Positions 1 through 8,015 of a stretch of 64,000 nt of DNA are shown here, in pieces. The notes below the pieces were generated by a model. That model was not told the DNA's origin. It did not search any database and was given only the letters and a program-made list of their open reading frames with translations. Made by a program: the position numbers and the translations under genes. Numbering within the stretch: the stretch's first letter is position 1; every line of letters starts with the position of its first letter. The stretch covers positions 1 to 64,000 of the forward strand of contig JAGRIE010000020.1 in the NCBI GenBank assembly GCA_020443425.1, in the 5' to 3' direction. This DNA comes from Halioglobus sp. GTDB lineage: Bacteria > Pseudomonadota > Gammaproteobacteria > Pseudomonadales > Halieaceae.

Positions 1-58
1 GTTTGCTTTGTCATGTTTCACCTCTGTAGCGTAGTTTACTCGCTTCAGTCGGTGTCCA
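1..58 (-). mobile_element. Possible left end of an IS3-family insertion sequence, cut by the window edge
   Basis: On the minus strand an ATG at 14-12 opens a frame reading M-T-K-Q and runs off the window edge. GAGGTG lies five bases upstream as a ribosome binding site. Reading the minus strand from 58, the sequence begins TGGACACC, compatible with the TG-initiated terminal repeat of IS3-family elements, whose OrfA proteins often start MTKQ or MTKR. Only about 58 bases are present, so neither the transposase nor the opposite repeat can be seen. This is a resemblance call; the DNA could also be the 5' end of an unrelated gene. Confidence 0.38.
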
Positions 59-350
59 TCAGTGGTGGGCAGGATCATTATTCTTCTTCACAATTAATGA
101 ATGCCATCAGTTTTCACTGCCCATGCCTTCTCTTATTCAGAGGCTTAAAGGTTGTCTATCCCGGCTTCTTACAAGTTCCAGCCCTAATATCGCAAGCGAA
201 ACCTGACGATTTTTCGAGATCTCTACTCAGCTAGGATAAATGAAGAGCTTCCTACTCAAACCCGTTGTATCGCTTGCTCAGCGTCTCGGCAAACTGTCCA
301 TAGTATTGGGTGCTTTTCATTGTGGCAGGGTAATCCAGATCGGGAATTTA
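59..350. other. AT-richer stretch without a recognised gene
   Basis: No supported coding sequence is visible. Base composition is clearly lower in GC than in the rest of the window. Downstream of the HD-protein stop codon (351-353, minus strand) the same frame continues with a second stop and then 31 sense codons to a stop at 252-254. This could be a decayed C-terminal extension or a 22-codon micro-ORF, but nothing identifies it. The stretch lies between the putative IS end and the first solid gene and may be insertion-associated DNA. Confidence 0.4.
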
Positions 351-827
351 TCAAGCCAGCGAACGCAGGTAAGCCGTCGAAATAAACTCCGGGTGCCTGG
401 CTGCCTTATTGCACAACCTTGCCGCCTCTGGCCGTATACCCACCCGCCCCAGGTCCAGCCGATCCGCATCCCAGCAGGTCATCACCGTCACGTCGGCCAG
501 GGTGTGCCCGTCACTGTGCCCGCGGCAGGCTTCGGTCAGCAGCGCCAGTTCATCCGCGGCGAGCTCGATCAAATCACCGGCAATGTTCTCCGCAATCGCG
601 GCGGCGCGCTCACCGTGCTCGGGGTCGTGGTCATCGTTGTGCCTGCCCAGGTCGTGAATGAAGGCGAAGTACTCCACCACCCGGACATTGGCTCCGGTAT
701 GCTGCGCCAGCAAAAGCCCGTTGTGTCGCACGCGCGACCAGTGGGGCGCGCCGTGAATGCCGTCCCAGTCCAGGCGGAATTCCCTGCGCGCGTAGGCGAT
801 GAGGCGCTGCGTGATCAAACTTGACAT
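351..827 (-). CDS. HD-domain metal-dependent phosphohydrolase
   Basis: A 158-residue cytoplasmic protein of the HD superfamily. An early His lies in the segment GAPHWSRV, the metal-binding HD pair in FIHDLGRHND, and a further HGERAA segment and a Cys-Trp-Asp-Ala-Asp segment supply the later ligands (CWDADRLDL). The order H...HD...H...D is the family signature. Substrate cannot be inferred; relatives hydrolyse nucleotides or other phosphate esters. The ATG at 827 is preceded by the stop of the upstream ARPP-1 gene 27 bases away, on the same strand, so the two are probably co-transcribed. The frame stays open beyond a TGA-TAA double stop, but the domain is complete without that extension. Confidence 0.8.
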   Translation of the reverse strand: MSSLITQRLIAYARREFRLDWDGIHGAPHWSRVRHNGLLLAQHTGANVRVVEYFAFIHDLGRHNDDHDPEHGERAAAIAENIAGDLIELAADELALLTEACRGHSDGHTLADVTVMTCWDADRLDLGRVGIRPEAARLCNKAARHPEFISTAYLRSLA

Positions 828-854
828 AATGTACCCTCCCTGGTCATTTCGCGC

Positions 855-1775
855 TCAGGCCCCGGCCCTGAACGCACAAAGATGCACCACACGATCACGC
901 GCGGCCAGCGCGCCACCGGCAATGGTTTTTGAGTGGATGCGCAGGTCTTCCCCTTCACCCAGTGCCTTGAAGCTGCCCACCCGGGCTGCGGCGACGGCCT
1001 GGAGGAAGTCGGTGATATCGGGGCTGTCATGCGCGGCGACATCCTGCCGCTCCTCGATAGCATCCAGCGCATAGCTGCGGATCAGTTTGGGCATAAGTTT
1101 AGCGCAGGTGGCGCTGACATCGAACAGTTCGATGCCGCGGACCCGCCCGTTGATCGCGAAGCAGGCGCCCACCTGGGTGTCGCTGGTAGTGAAGGCCGCC
1201 ACATACTCCTCCACGGAGCCGGAGAAATGCTCATAGGCGTCGGCGATAGCGCGGGTGCTGGAATCCACTGCCATGCTGGCCATCTTGTTGCTGATATCTT
1301 CCCATACCTCGGTCTGGTCGGAGCTGCGGTCGCCCCAGTCGCGCAGGCTTTCCGTGACACGGGCGGCCTTGCGCGCCCGGCCCTTACTGAAGAAAGTGCG
1401 CTCAGCCGATGCGAACTCGTGCGTGCGATGGCTCCAGCGGCCCTGCTCGACACAGGAGACCGGTATCTCCATGGTTGCGTTGGCGGGCACCAGCAGGGTG
1501 AGGTTGAGGATGCGGTTCTGCTTGGCACCCACCAGTTCCTCACCGTCCAGCAGCAGCACGGCCTTGTCGGCGGTGTTTTTCAACAACAGGGTCGGCACAC
1601 TGCCCGAGTCGGAGACTTCGGTCACGACCGCCAACCCCGCTGCCTGCGCCTCCGATAGCGTGAGATAGTCCGCACGGCCAGTGTTCGCCGCCAGCAGCGG
1701 TGTGACCTGCAGGTTGGCGAAGCGCTGCGCCTCACCCAGGCTGATGGCCTGTAATGCTTTGTTGATTGCCGTCAT
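855..1775 (-). CDS. ARPP-1 (DUF6569) domain protein
   Basis: A 306-residue protein resembling the ARPP-1 family (ARG and Rhodanese-Phosphatase-superfamily-associated protein, DUF6569). Features I associate with the family are LTLSEAQAAGL near residue 38, the LLLDGEELVGAKQNRILN core around residues 75-92, the segment IPVSCVEQGRW near 104-114 and a basic stretch around 130. There is no signal peptide or membrane segment. The biochemical function of the family is unestablished; it was named from comparative genomics. The ATG at 1775 has an excellent AAAGGAG ribosome binding site. The gene is followed after 27 bases by the HD phosphohydrolase, suggesting a two-gene unit. Confidence 0.72.
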   Translation of the reverse strand: MTAINKALQAISLGEAQRFANLQVTPLLAANTGRADYLTLSEAQAAGLAVVTEVSDSGSVPTLLLKNTADKAVLLLDGEELVGAKQNRILNLTLLVPANATMEIPVSCVEQGRWSHRTHEFASAERTFFSKGRARKAARVTESLRDWGDRSSDQTEVWEDISNKMASMAVDSSTRAIADAYEHFSGSVEEYVAAFTTSDTQVGACFAINGRVRGIELFDVSATCAKLMPKLIRSYALDAIEERQDVAAHDSPDITDFLQAVAAARVGSFKALGEGEDLRIHSKTIAGGALAARDRVVHLCAFRAGA

Positions 1776-2101
1776 CGTGAATCTCCTTTCAGTTCAATCA
1801 TCGGCGCGCATCCAAAGCGCGCCGCTCGGTCCTTTTCTGTTACAGCAGGCAAGGCTTCGCCCTGGGCCTGATTGCGTGCTCCCGGCCCGTTCCGGAATGT
1901 CCGATGTTATTTCCAGTGTGCGGTCTGCTTTGGTATTGCGTCTGTTCGCCCTTCCGGCGTGGGTTAGTACCGCAGGGTGTATATACTAGTCATTTATTAC
2001 GACATGTTTAGAGTGTATACATGAACAGGTATCGTTTTCAGGCATATGGCAGTACCACCCTTCGCACAACGACAGCGGCCAACACGCACTAAGGCTCAAC
2101 C
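1776..2101. promoter_or_regulatory. Divergent intergenic region with AT-rich repeat patch
   Basis: This 326-base gap separates the minus-strand ARPP-1/HD pair from the plus-strand MFS gene, so it must hold both promoters. A perfect 7-bp inverted repeat, GGCGCGC and GCGCGCC separated by seven bases, lies at 1803-1823 just upstream of ARPP-1. At 1976-2021 an unusually AT-rich patch carries GTGTATA twice (near 1976 and 2014), reading as a degenerate dyad with TATAC. It is a candidate promoter/operator for the MFS gene. No ORF is supported. Confidence 0.4.
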
Positions 2102-3415
2102 ATGAACACACAGGCAGCGCCTCCGATACGCTCGGACTGGCCCTTCGACATCCGCCGCGTGCCGTTTTACTACGGCTGGCTGATCTGGGTGTTCAGCACG
2201 CTCGGCATTATCATCAGCATCCCCGGGCAGACGATGGGGATGGCGGTATTCACCGACTACCTGATCGAGGCCCTGCACCTGAGCCGCACGCAGCTGTCCA
2301 TGGCCTACCTGATCGGCACGGTCGGTTCATCCCTGTTCCTGACCCGCGCCGGGCGCTGGTACGACCGCATGGGTGGCCGGGTGACGGTCACCGCGGCCAG
2401 CGCCGCGCTCGCGGTGATGCTGGTGTTCATCTCCGCATCCGACAGCCTGGCCGTCCACTTCGGCGGCGGTGTGGCGGTGAGTTTCCTGTTCATCACGCTG
2501 GGGTACTTCGGGGTGCGCTTCCTGGGCCAGGGCATTCTTACCAGCGCCTCGCGCAACGTCCTGCTGGTGTGGTTCGAGAAGCGTCGCGGACTGGTGAGCA
2601 GTGCGCGCGGGGTGTTTGTGAGTTTCGGGTTTGCCGCGGCGCCGCTGGCGCTGGCCTGGATGATAGAGCATGGCGGCTGGCGTGAAGCGCTGTGGGAACT
2701 GGCACTGGCCTGCCTCGTGTTTGCCGGCCTCGCGCTGGTCTTCCTGCGCGACAACCCGAAATCCTGCGGCGTAATCGTCGACGGCCACCGCCACGCGGAC
2801 GAGGCACCCATCACCCGCGAGCAGCCCAGCATCACACTGGAAGACGCCCGCCGCACCCCGGTCTTCTGGCTGGCAACCCTGAGCCTGAGCATGCACTCGC
2901 TGCTCGGCACCGCAGTGACCTTCCACATCGTGTCCATCTTTGCCGAGGCGGGTCGCAGCCAGGCGGAGGCGTTCGCCTACTTCCTGCCCACGGCGGTGTT
3001 CGCCACCACCACCAATCTCCTGTGCGGCTGGCTGGCAGACAAGCGCTCCCTCAAGCCCTTTATGATTCTGATGCTGGGCAGCTTCCTGACCGGCGCGGTG
3101 GGGCTGCTGCACCTGCAGGACAACTGGGGCTATGCGATGCTTGTCGCCGGCTTCGGCATTGGCGGCGGGCTCTGGTCGGTGACCTCCAACCTCGCCTTTA
3201 TCCGCAATTTCGGCCCGCTGCACCTCGGCGAGATCACCGGCCTGTGCACGGCGATCATGGTGTTCGCCAGTGCCATCGGGCCGGCCCTGTTCAGCCTCGG
3301 CGTGGACTTCTTCGGCAGCTACTCCGCGGCGCTGTGGCTGTGCATAGGCGCACTAGTGCTATTGCTCGGCTTTGCGGCCGTGGTAGCGCAGGACACCCCG
3401 CCGGCACGGGTTTAG
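2102..3415 (+). CDS. Major facilitator superfamily (MFS) transporter
   Basis: A 437-residue polytopic membrane protein with about 12 hydrophobic segments in two halves. The loop after the second helix contains RAGRWYDRMGGR, a variant of the MFS motif A (GxLaDRxGrR), and a second copy, GWLADKRSLK, follows helix 8. The central cytoplasmic loop contains DGHRHADEAP. The overall look (PGQTMG in helix 1, an extended N-terminal tail) fits MFS members related to oxalate/formate and monocarboxylate carriers, but substrate cannot be read from sequence. The stop codon overlaps that of the convergent dacB-like gene. No operon partner. Confidence 0.85.
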   Translation: MNTQAAPPIRSDWPFDIRRVPFYYGWLIWVFSTLGIIISIPGQTMGMAVFTDYLIEALHLSRTQLSMAYLIGTVGSSLFLTRAGRWYDRMGGRVTVTAASAALAVMLVFISASDSLAVHFGGGVAVSFLFITLGYFGVRFLGQGILTSASRNVLLVWFEKRRGLVSSARGVFVSFGFAAAPLALAWMIEHGGWREALWELALACLVFAGLALVFLRDNPKSCGVIVDGHRHADEAPITREQPSITLEDARRTPVFWLATLSLSMHSLLGTAVTFHIVSIFAEAGRSQAEAFAYFLPTAVFATTTNLLCGWLADKRSLKPFMILMLGSFLTGAVGLLHLQDNWGYAMLVAGFGIGGGLWSVTSNLAFIRNFGPLHLGEITGLCTAIMVFASAIGPALFSLGVDFFGSYSAALWLCIGALVLLLGFAAVVAQDTPPARV

Positions 3416-5034
3416 TTATCGCGCCAGATGATCGCAGAGATAGTGCCCTGGTCCTGGAACACCTCGATGATATTCTGCACATCCGCACCCAGCGGGGTGT
3501 TGTCCACCCGCAGCGCGTACATCAGCCGGCGGCCGCTGCGGGCATCGATATAGCCTGCAAATGACTGCCCGTTCAGGAGGATGCCGTCCTCGCTGCCGGT
3601 CGCATAGGTGCCCGGCTTGGCGATCACATTGCCCTTTGCGCCGGCCAGGGTCGGGTCGGCCTCGAAGTCCGTGACGAAGGCGAGCGAACCATCCTCGCCC
3701 ATCACCGGCATCGCCTTCAGCAGTGCGGGAAACACCGCCTGTTCGCTGTTGTATTTCAGCATCTGCAGGATGGCCGTGTTGGTGGCCGTGGCGGGCCCGC
3801 CGCCACTGCCGTCAAAGAACAGGAACTCGTCACCGGGAATGCCGATGTCCTGCGTGAGGTGCTCGCGCTCCGCTGCCAGCGCGGCGTCCATGCTGTCCAC
3901 GCCCTCTGTGAGCCCCCACAGCATGAGGCTGGTGTCGGAGCCGATGTTGTAGCTCACCTTCAGCACAAACCTGGCGTACTCGGAGTACGGCAGCGACACC
4001 AGTTCGGCCAGCAGGTCGTCCGGTGAGTAGGAATCCTTTGCCGGTAGCGCGGCCCTGTCGTTGGCGGCGACGGCGGGCACACTGTCGACGCTGACACCGG
4101 CGCGCTCCAGCGCCTCGATGAACACCGTGCGCGCGTAGTTGGCCGGCTCCACGATGCGGAACACCTGCACCAGCGGGAAGGCCTCCGTCAGCGGCGGCAC
4201 AAAATCGACGGCGATGTCACCGATAACACTGCCGCTACAGCCCGCTGTGCCGATACAGTCGGGCAGCTCGGGTATCAGTTCAACGCCCGTGTCCGCACCG
4301 GCGGACACCGTGAGCAGGTTGGAGTCGACGCTGAACGCCTGCGATGCAGGCCGGTGCTCCACCGAGGCCAGCTCACCCGGGCCGGTGGGATTGATAATAA
4401 CATCGACGACATCGTCGTTGACGAAGATGGGGCGCACCAGGAATTCATCGCGAAAATCGAACGGCTGGAACAGGCGGTCATCGATAATCACATCGCCGCT
4501 GATGCGCGTGATACCGGAGGCGGCCACCTGCCGGGCCAGCGCGTCGTAACCCCCCAGTGGGTCAGGCGCCGACAGCTCGGCATTGCCCAGCGAGTTCGCC
4601 TCGTTGTGGTCGTAGTCAGTCACCGCCATGGTGCCGTCGGGGTTGCGGCGGCCGCCCATGGTGAAATCACCGGATGCCACCAGGATGAGATCGCCCTCCA
4701 GCACACCTTCACTGGACACATTGCCCTGCTGGTAGACCGGCGTGCGAAAGGTGTAATCCGGCCCCAGCGCCACCAGTGCCTCACCGATGGTGAACAGCTT
4801 CCTCACCGAGCCGACATAGAGGTTCTCATCCGAGCGCAGGTCGTAGATCACCTCACCGCTGTCCATATCGACAACGCGCAGCGCCCAGGTGGAATCCTGA
4901 TACATGGGTTTGCTGAAGACGGCCGCTATGTCATCCGGTATGCCGGGTGCATACCCTCCTGTGCCACTGTGACTACTGCATCCACCGATCAGTAGCAGGG
5001 CGAAAACGGTCGACAGGCATCTGGCGCGGGACAT
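3412..5034 (-). CDS. D-alanyl-D-alanine carboxypeptidase/endopeptidase, PBP4 (peptidase S13) type, predicted lipoprotein
   Basis: A 540-residue penicillin-binding protein of class C type 4. The signal peptide ends in a lipobox, LIGGC, with Cys19 as lipidation site, so the enzyme is probably membrane-anchored in the periplasm, unlike soluble E. coli PBP4. The three active-site motifs are present: SxxK in VGSVRKLF (nucleophile Ser), SxN in KVSYNIGSD and KxGT in IAKPGTY. Between motifs 1 and 2 there is the large insertion typical of S13. The ATG at 5034 is chosen over the GTG at 5052 because AGAGGAG lies just upstream. It would trim D-Ala or cleave D-Ala-mDAP cross-links in peptidoglycan. Convergent with the MFS gene. 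Confidence 0.88.
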   Translation of the reverse strand: MSRARCLSTVFALLLIGGCSSHSGTGGYAPGIPDDIAAVFSKPMYQDSTWALRVVDMDSGEVIYDLRSDENLYVGSVRKLFTIGEALVALGPDYTFRTPVYQQGNVSSEGVLEGDLILVASGDFTMGGRRNPDGTMAVTDYDHNEANSLGNAELSAPDPLGGYDALARQVAASGITRISGDVIIDDRLFQPFDFRDEFLVRPIFVNDDVVDVIINPTGPGELASVEHRPASQAFSVDSNLLTVSAGADTGVELIPELPDCIGTAGCSGSVIGDIAVDFVPPLTEAFPLVQVFRIVEPANYARTVFIEALERAGVSVDSVPAVAANDRAALPAKDSYSPDDLLAELVSLPYSEYARFVLKVSYNIGSDTSLMLWGLTEGVDSMDAALAAEREHLTQDIGIPGDEFLFFDGSGGGPATATNTAILQMLKYNSEQAVFPALLKAMPVMGEDGSLAFVTDFEADPTLAGAKGNVIAKPGTYATGSEDGILLNGQSFAGYIDARSGRRLMYALRVDNTPLGADVQNIIEVFQDQGTISAIIWRDN

Positions 5035-5144
5035 CGGAAGGGCTCCTCTCACAATACGGGAAGCCGATGATACACAACTGGGTTGCGAGCTTTCAGTGCC
5101 AAGTTCTCAAAAACTCGACTTTTGCCACCGCGCCCCGGCGGGCC

Positions 5145-7748
5145 TCAGCTCAGGTCAGCGCGCGCCCGGTGCAGCGGCGAATCCAGCTCCCAGTTCAGGC
5201 CGAAAGAGTTCAGCTCGCGGTTGATGCCCAGCGCCGCGCGTGTGATGCCGCAGGGGTCACCCACCGTCAGCGACCCCGGACCGAAGCTCGCCAGTCGCGG
5301 TACGCTCTCGGTCCAGCCGCGCCGATTCCCGCTCTCCTTCTCCTCGATCATCGCCGTGAACCAGGCCCCGACATCGCACTCGAGATCGACCCGCTCGGGG
5401 TAGGCCCTGTCGTGCGCGGGCAGGCTGGCCAGTTGCGCAGCCAGCAGCGAGCGCAGTGCGGGGCCGTCCGCCAGGCCCAACTGCTGGCGGAGGTAGCGCC
5501 CGAGCTCTTCAATCACCAGGAACCAGCTCACCGGCGGCGCCATCAGTGACGAGCCGAAATTGCAGAGCACGTTCAGCATGGGCCAGGCGCGGTGCCCCTC
5601 GGTATCGGCCAACAGTTGCTCGTAGAAACTCATTTCATCCAGCGCCGTCTCGTGGCGCACGAACCGTGCGGTGGTCCGCAGCACACCGAAATTCTCGAAA
5701 AAGATATACGCGCTCCGCAGGGCCTGCATTTGCGACAGGTCCGCCTCGGTGTAGCTCGCCGTCGACGCCAGCGTCGCCAGATTGCCCGGTGCCAGCGGCA
5801 CACTGGTTTTAATCTGGTGTGCCTCCACGTAGGAGGGCTCGTTCATCGGGCTGTTCACCAGCAGCGTGGTCATGTTGACGCGCGCCGGCAGCTCGCGGTC
5901 GATACACTGCTGCAGGTCCTCCCGGAACGAGGCCAGTGTCGAGCCCGGCAACCCCATCATCAGCTCGATGGTAAGCGGCAGGGCGGAGCGGCGCATCTCG
6001 ACGGCCAACGCATCGTATTTCTCCGTCTTGATATTGGAGCGGTTGATGGTGTTCAGTGTCACCTCGTCCATGGATTGCAGCGACAGTGAACCCAGCGTCA
6101 GGATCTTCCCCTCTGCAAGCACATCGATAATCTGGCGCAGGTGCGCGACGGTATTCTTGGCGTAGTTGCCGCCAAAGCCGCGGGGATAACCGGTGGCGTT
6201 TTTCAACGCTGCGGCTTTGCGGGCTATATCGACATCGCGCGGGAAAATGCCGAAGTTGGCATCGGCAATGGAGACGGACGCCGCTTGCGCCCGGGCCGTC
6301 CATTCGAGCTCGGCGTTCACGCGCTCGATATCAAACTGACGGATCTTGCTGGCCGTCGCGGAACCCCAGTCGCAGAAGGTACAGCCATAGGGACAGCCCC
6401 GATTTGTCTCCAGGATCACGAACAGGTCATTCACGCCGATGTAGTTGTCGAACAGGCCTGTCAGGTAGGCAGAAGGCAGTACGTTCAGGTCCTTGATGCG
6501 ACCCTGGTTCGGGTTGCGCACAATGCCCCCGGGGCTGCGATAGGTCACCCCCGCCACGCCCTCGAGCACCCCCAGGTCGGGGTTGGGATTACCGATCACA
6601 CTGCGCAACCGGGACAGCGCCTCGGCGCAACTGATCTCGCCCTCCCCCTGTATGGTGACATCGACATGCGGATACTGTTCGAAATAGCGCCGCTGGTCGC
6701 CCTCGTACTTCGGCGTATCCGGCCCGCCGTGAATGGTAATACTGTCAGGGCTCAGGGCCTTGATCCGGGCACTGACCTCGATGCACTGCGCATGGGACCA
6801 GAGGTAGTTGGTGAACAGGTAGATGGCCGGCTCAGCGGTGAACGATGCCAGCCGGTCCGGGTCCCACACCCAGTCGGTGCGAAAATTGTAGAAGCGCTCG
6901 AGTGCACCGTCATCGTGTACTTTGGCATAGGCGACGATGGCGCCGAGGCCGGCGGGTGGACAGACATCAAACGCCACCGGAATGACCTTGGGACGACGCA
7001 CACCGGTCGCCGCCTCGCGCTCGCGCTCTGCATCGTCCTGCTGCTGCGCATTGCGGCGAAACATCTCACGCAGGATCTCACTCGACTTGCCCGCCAGTAT
7101 CGTGCCGGTAAGTTCCGCGCCCGACAGATCGCTGCGCTCGCTGCGCGCGACGATAAGGCGATGGGCGGCAAAATGCGACAACAGCTGCGTGAACCGCACC
7201 CTGTCCACAGCGCCGGCGCCGGCCTCATCACGGTGAGCGTTCAGCGCATCCGATGCCAGTGGATGCTGCACCAGCTGGCTGAGTGCATGCAGTTCCGGGG
7301 CGGTCAGTGGCTCTAGCGCTGTGCCGTCGCGAGTCATGGCCTCAAACCGGTCCTCGCGCAGGCGGAAGGTACACGGCGTCAGCAATGTCAGCGGGCCCTC
7401 TATCAACGCGGCGGGCGACGCCGGCAGCTCACCCGCAGACACAACGGGTTTGTACACGCCCTCCGCGCGGTCGAAGCGCTTCTGGTGCAGCAGCAGCATG
7501 GCCAGTTTCCTGCAGCGGGCGCGCTCGATTTCGTTGAGGGCCGTGGTGTCGAGGTAGGCATCCAGTCCCTCCCGCACATTCGCTATTCTGCGCGCCCCGA
7601 GGGCGGATAACATTTCCAGCTCAGCCAGGGACAGGTCCCACGGCGGTGTTTTGCGGTTGCGTGCCAGCCGGGTTTTTCCATCGGGCTCGATCACGACCAG
7701 CAATCTGGGGTTCGGGTAGATACTGGACGAAACTGGCTCGCTGCCCAT
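5145..7748 (-). CDS. B12-binding-domain radical SAM enzyme with two-part N-terminal extension
   Basis: An 867-residue three-part protein. Residues about 255-375 look like a cobalamin-binding Rossmann fold (YLFTNYLW, ITIHGGPDTPKYEGD, IQGEGE). Residues about 440-680 form a radical SAM barrel with the 4Fe-4S motif CxxxCxxC at C452, C456 and C459 (RGCPYGCTFCDWG), followed by GGNYAKNT and ELMMGLPGST. The C-terminal 180 residues are helical. Residues 1-210 are unusual: two units, each with a short beta-rich start (LLVVIEPDGKTRLA; CTFRLREDRFEAM) and a helical part containing an L-x-x-x-E-L motif, reminiscent of winged-helix peptide-recognition (RRE/PqqD-like) folds. Cobalamin-dependent relatives methylate or rearrange unreactive carbons. 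The substrate is unknown and no precursor peptide gene is visible nearby. Confidence 0.82.
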   Translation of the reverse strand: MGSEPVSSSIYPNPRLLVVIEPDGKTRLARNRKTPPWDLSLAELEMLSALGARRIANVREGLDAYLDTTALNEIERARCRKLAMLLLHQKRFDRAEGVYKPVVSAGELPASPAALIEGPLTLLTPCTFRLREDRFEAMTRDGTALEPLTAPELHALSQLVQHPLASDALNAHRDEAGAGAVDRVRFTQLLSHFAAHRLIVARSERSDLSGAELTGTILAGKSSEILREMFRRNAQQQDDAEREREAATGVRRPKVIPVAFDVCPPAGLGAIVAYAKVHDDGALERFYNFRTDWVWDPDRLASFTAEPAIYLFTNYLWSHAQCIEVSARIKALSPDSITIHGGPDTPKYEGDQRRYFEQYPHVDVTIQGEGEISCAEALSRLRSVIGNPNPDLGVLEGVAGVTYRSPGGIVRNPNQGRIKDLNVLPSAYLTGLFDNYIGVNDLFVILETNRGCPYGCTFCDWGSATASKIRQFDIERVNAELEWTARAQAASVSIADANFGIFPRDVDIARKAAALKNATGYPRGFGGNYAKNTVAHLRQIIDVLAEGKILTLGSLSLQSMDEVTLNTINRSNIKTEKYDALAVEMRRSALPLTIELMMGLPGSTLASFREDLQQCIDRELPARVNMTTLLVNSPMNEPSYVEAHQIKTSVPLAPGNLATLASTASYTEADLSQMQALRSAYIFFENFGVLRTTARFVRHETALDEMSFYEQLLADTEGHRAWPMLNVLCNFGSSLMAPPVSWFLVIEELGRYLRQQLGLADGPALRSLLAAQLASLPAHDRAYPERVDLECDVGAWFTAMIEEKESGNRRGWTESVPRLASFGPGSLTVGDPCGITRAALGINRELNSFGLNWELDSPLHRARADLS

Positions 7749-8015
7749 GCCAACGCCTCTATTGCAATTATCTGTCTGTTAAAGAGCGCTGCCTGAACGC
7801 AGCAGCGCGCGAGTACTGTCCTCACCGGGCAGCGGCCGCCCGCATGTAAGGATCCGGCGGCAGCGTCTGGACGACCGGCTTCTGGCAACAAAGACCCTGC
7901 AGGATAAGCGCGTGGAACGCCTGTTCGGGCCTGCTGCGAGTAGATATCACGGCCCTGTTTTTGTCAATCAGGATTGCGGGTGAGCCGCGGCGCAAAATGT
8001 GGATGGGCGACGCGG

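Noticed and set aside
252-350. C-terminal extension of the HD protein by stop-codon readthrough
   Set aside because: Two stop codons in a row (TGA TAA) separate it from the gene; the HD domain is complete without it.
7749-8015. A RiPP precursor peptide gene next to the B12 radical SAM enzyme
   Set aside because: Short frames here have no leader/core pattern or ribosome binding site; none could be supported.
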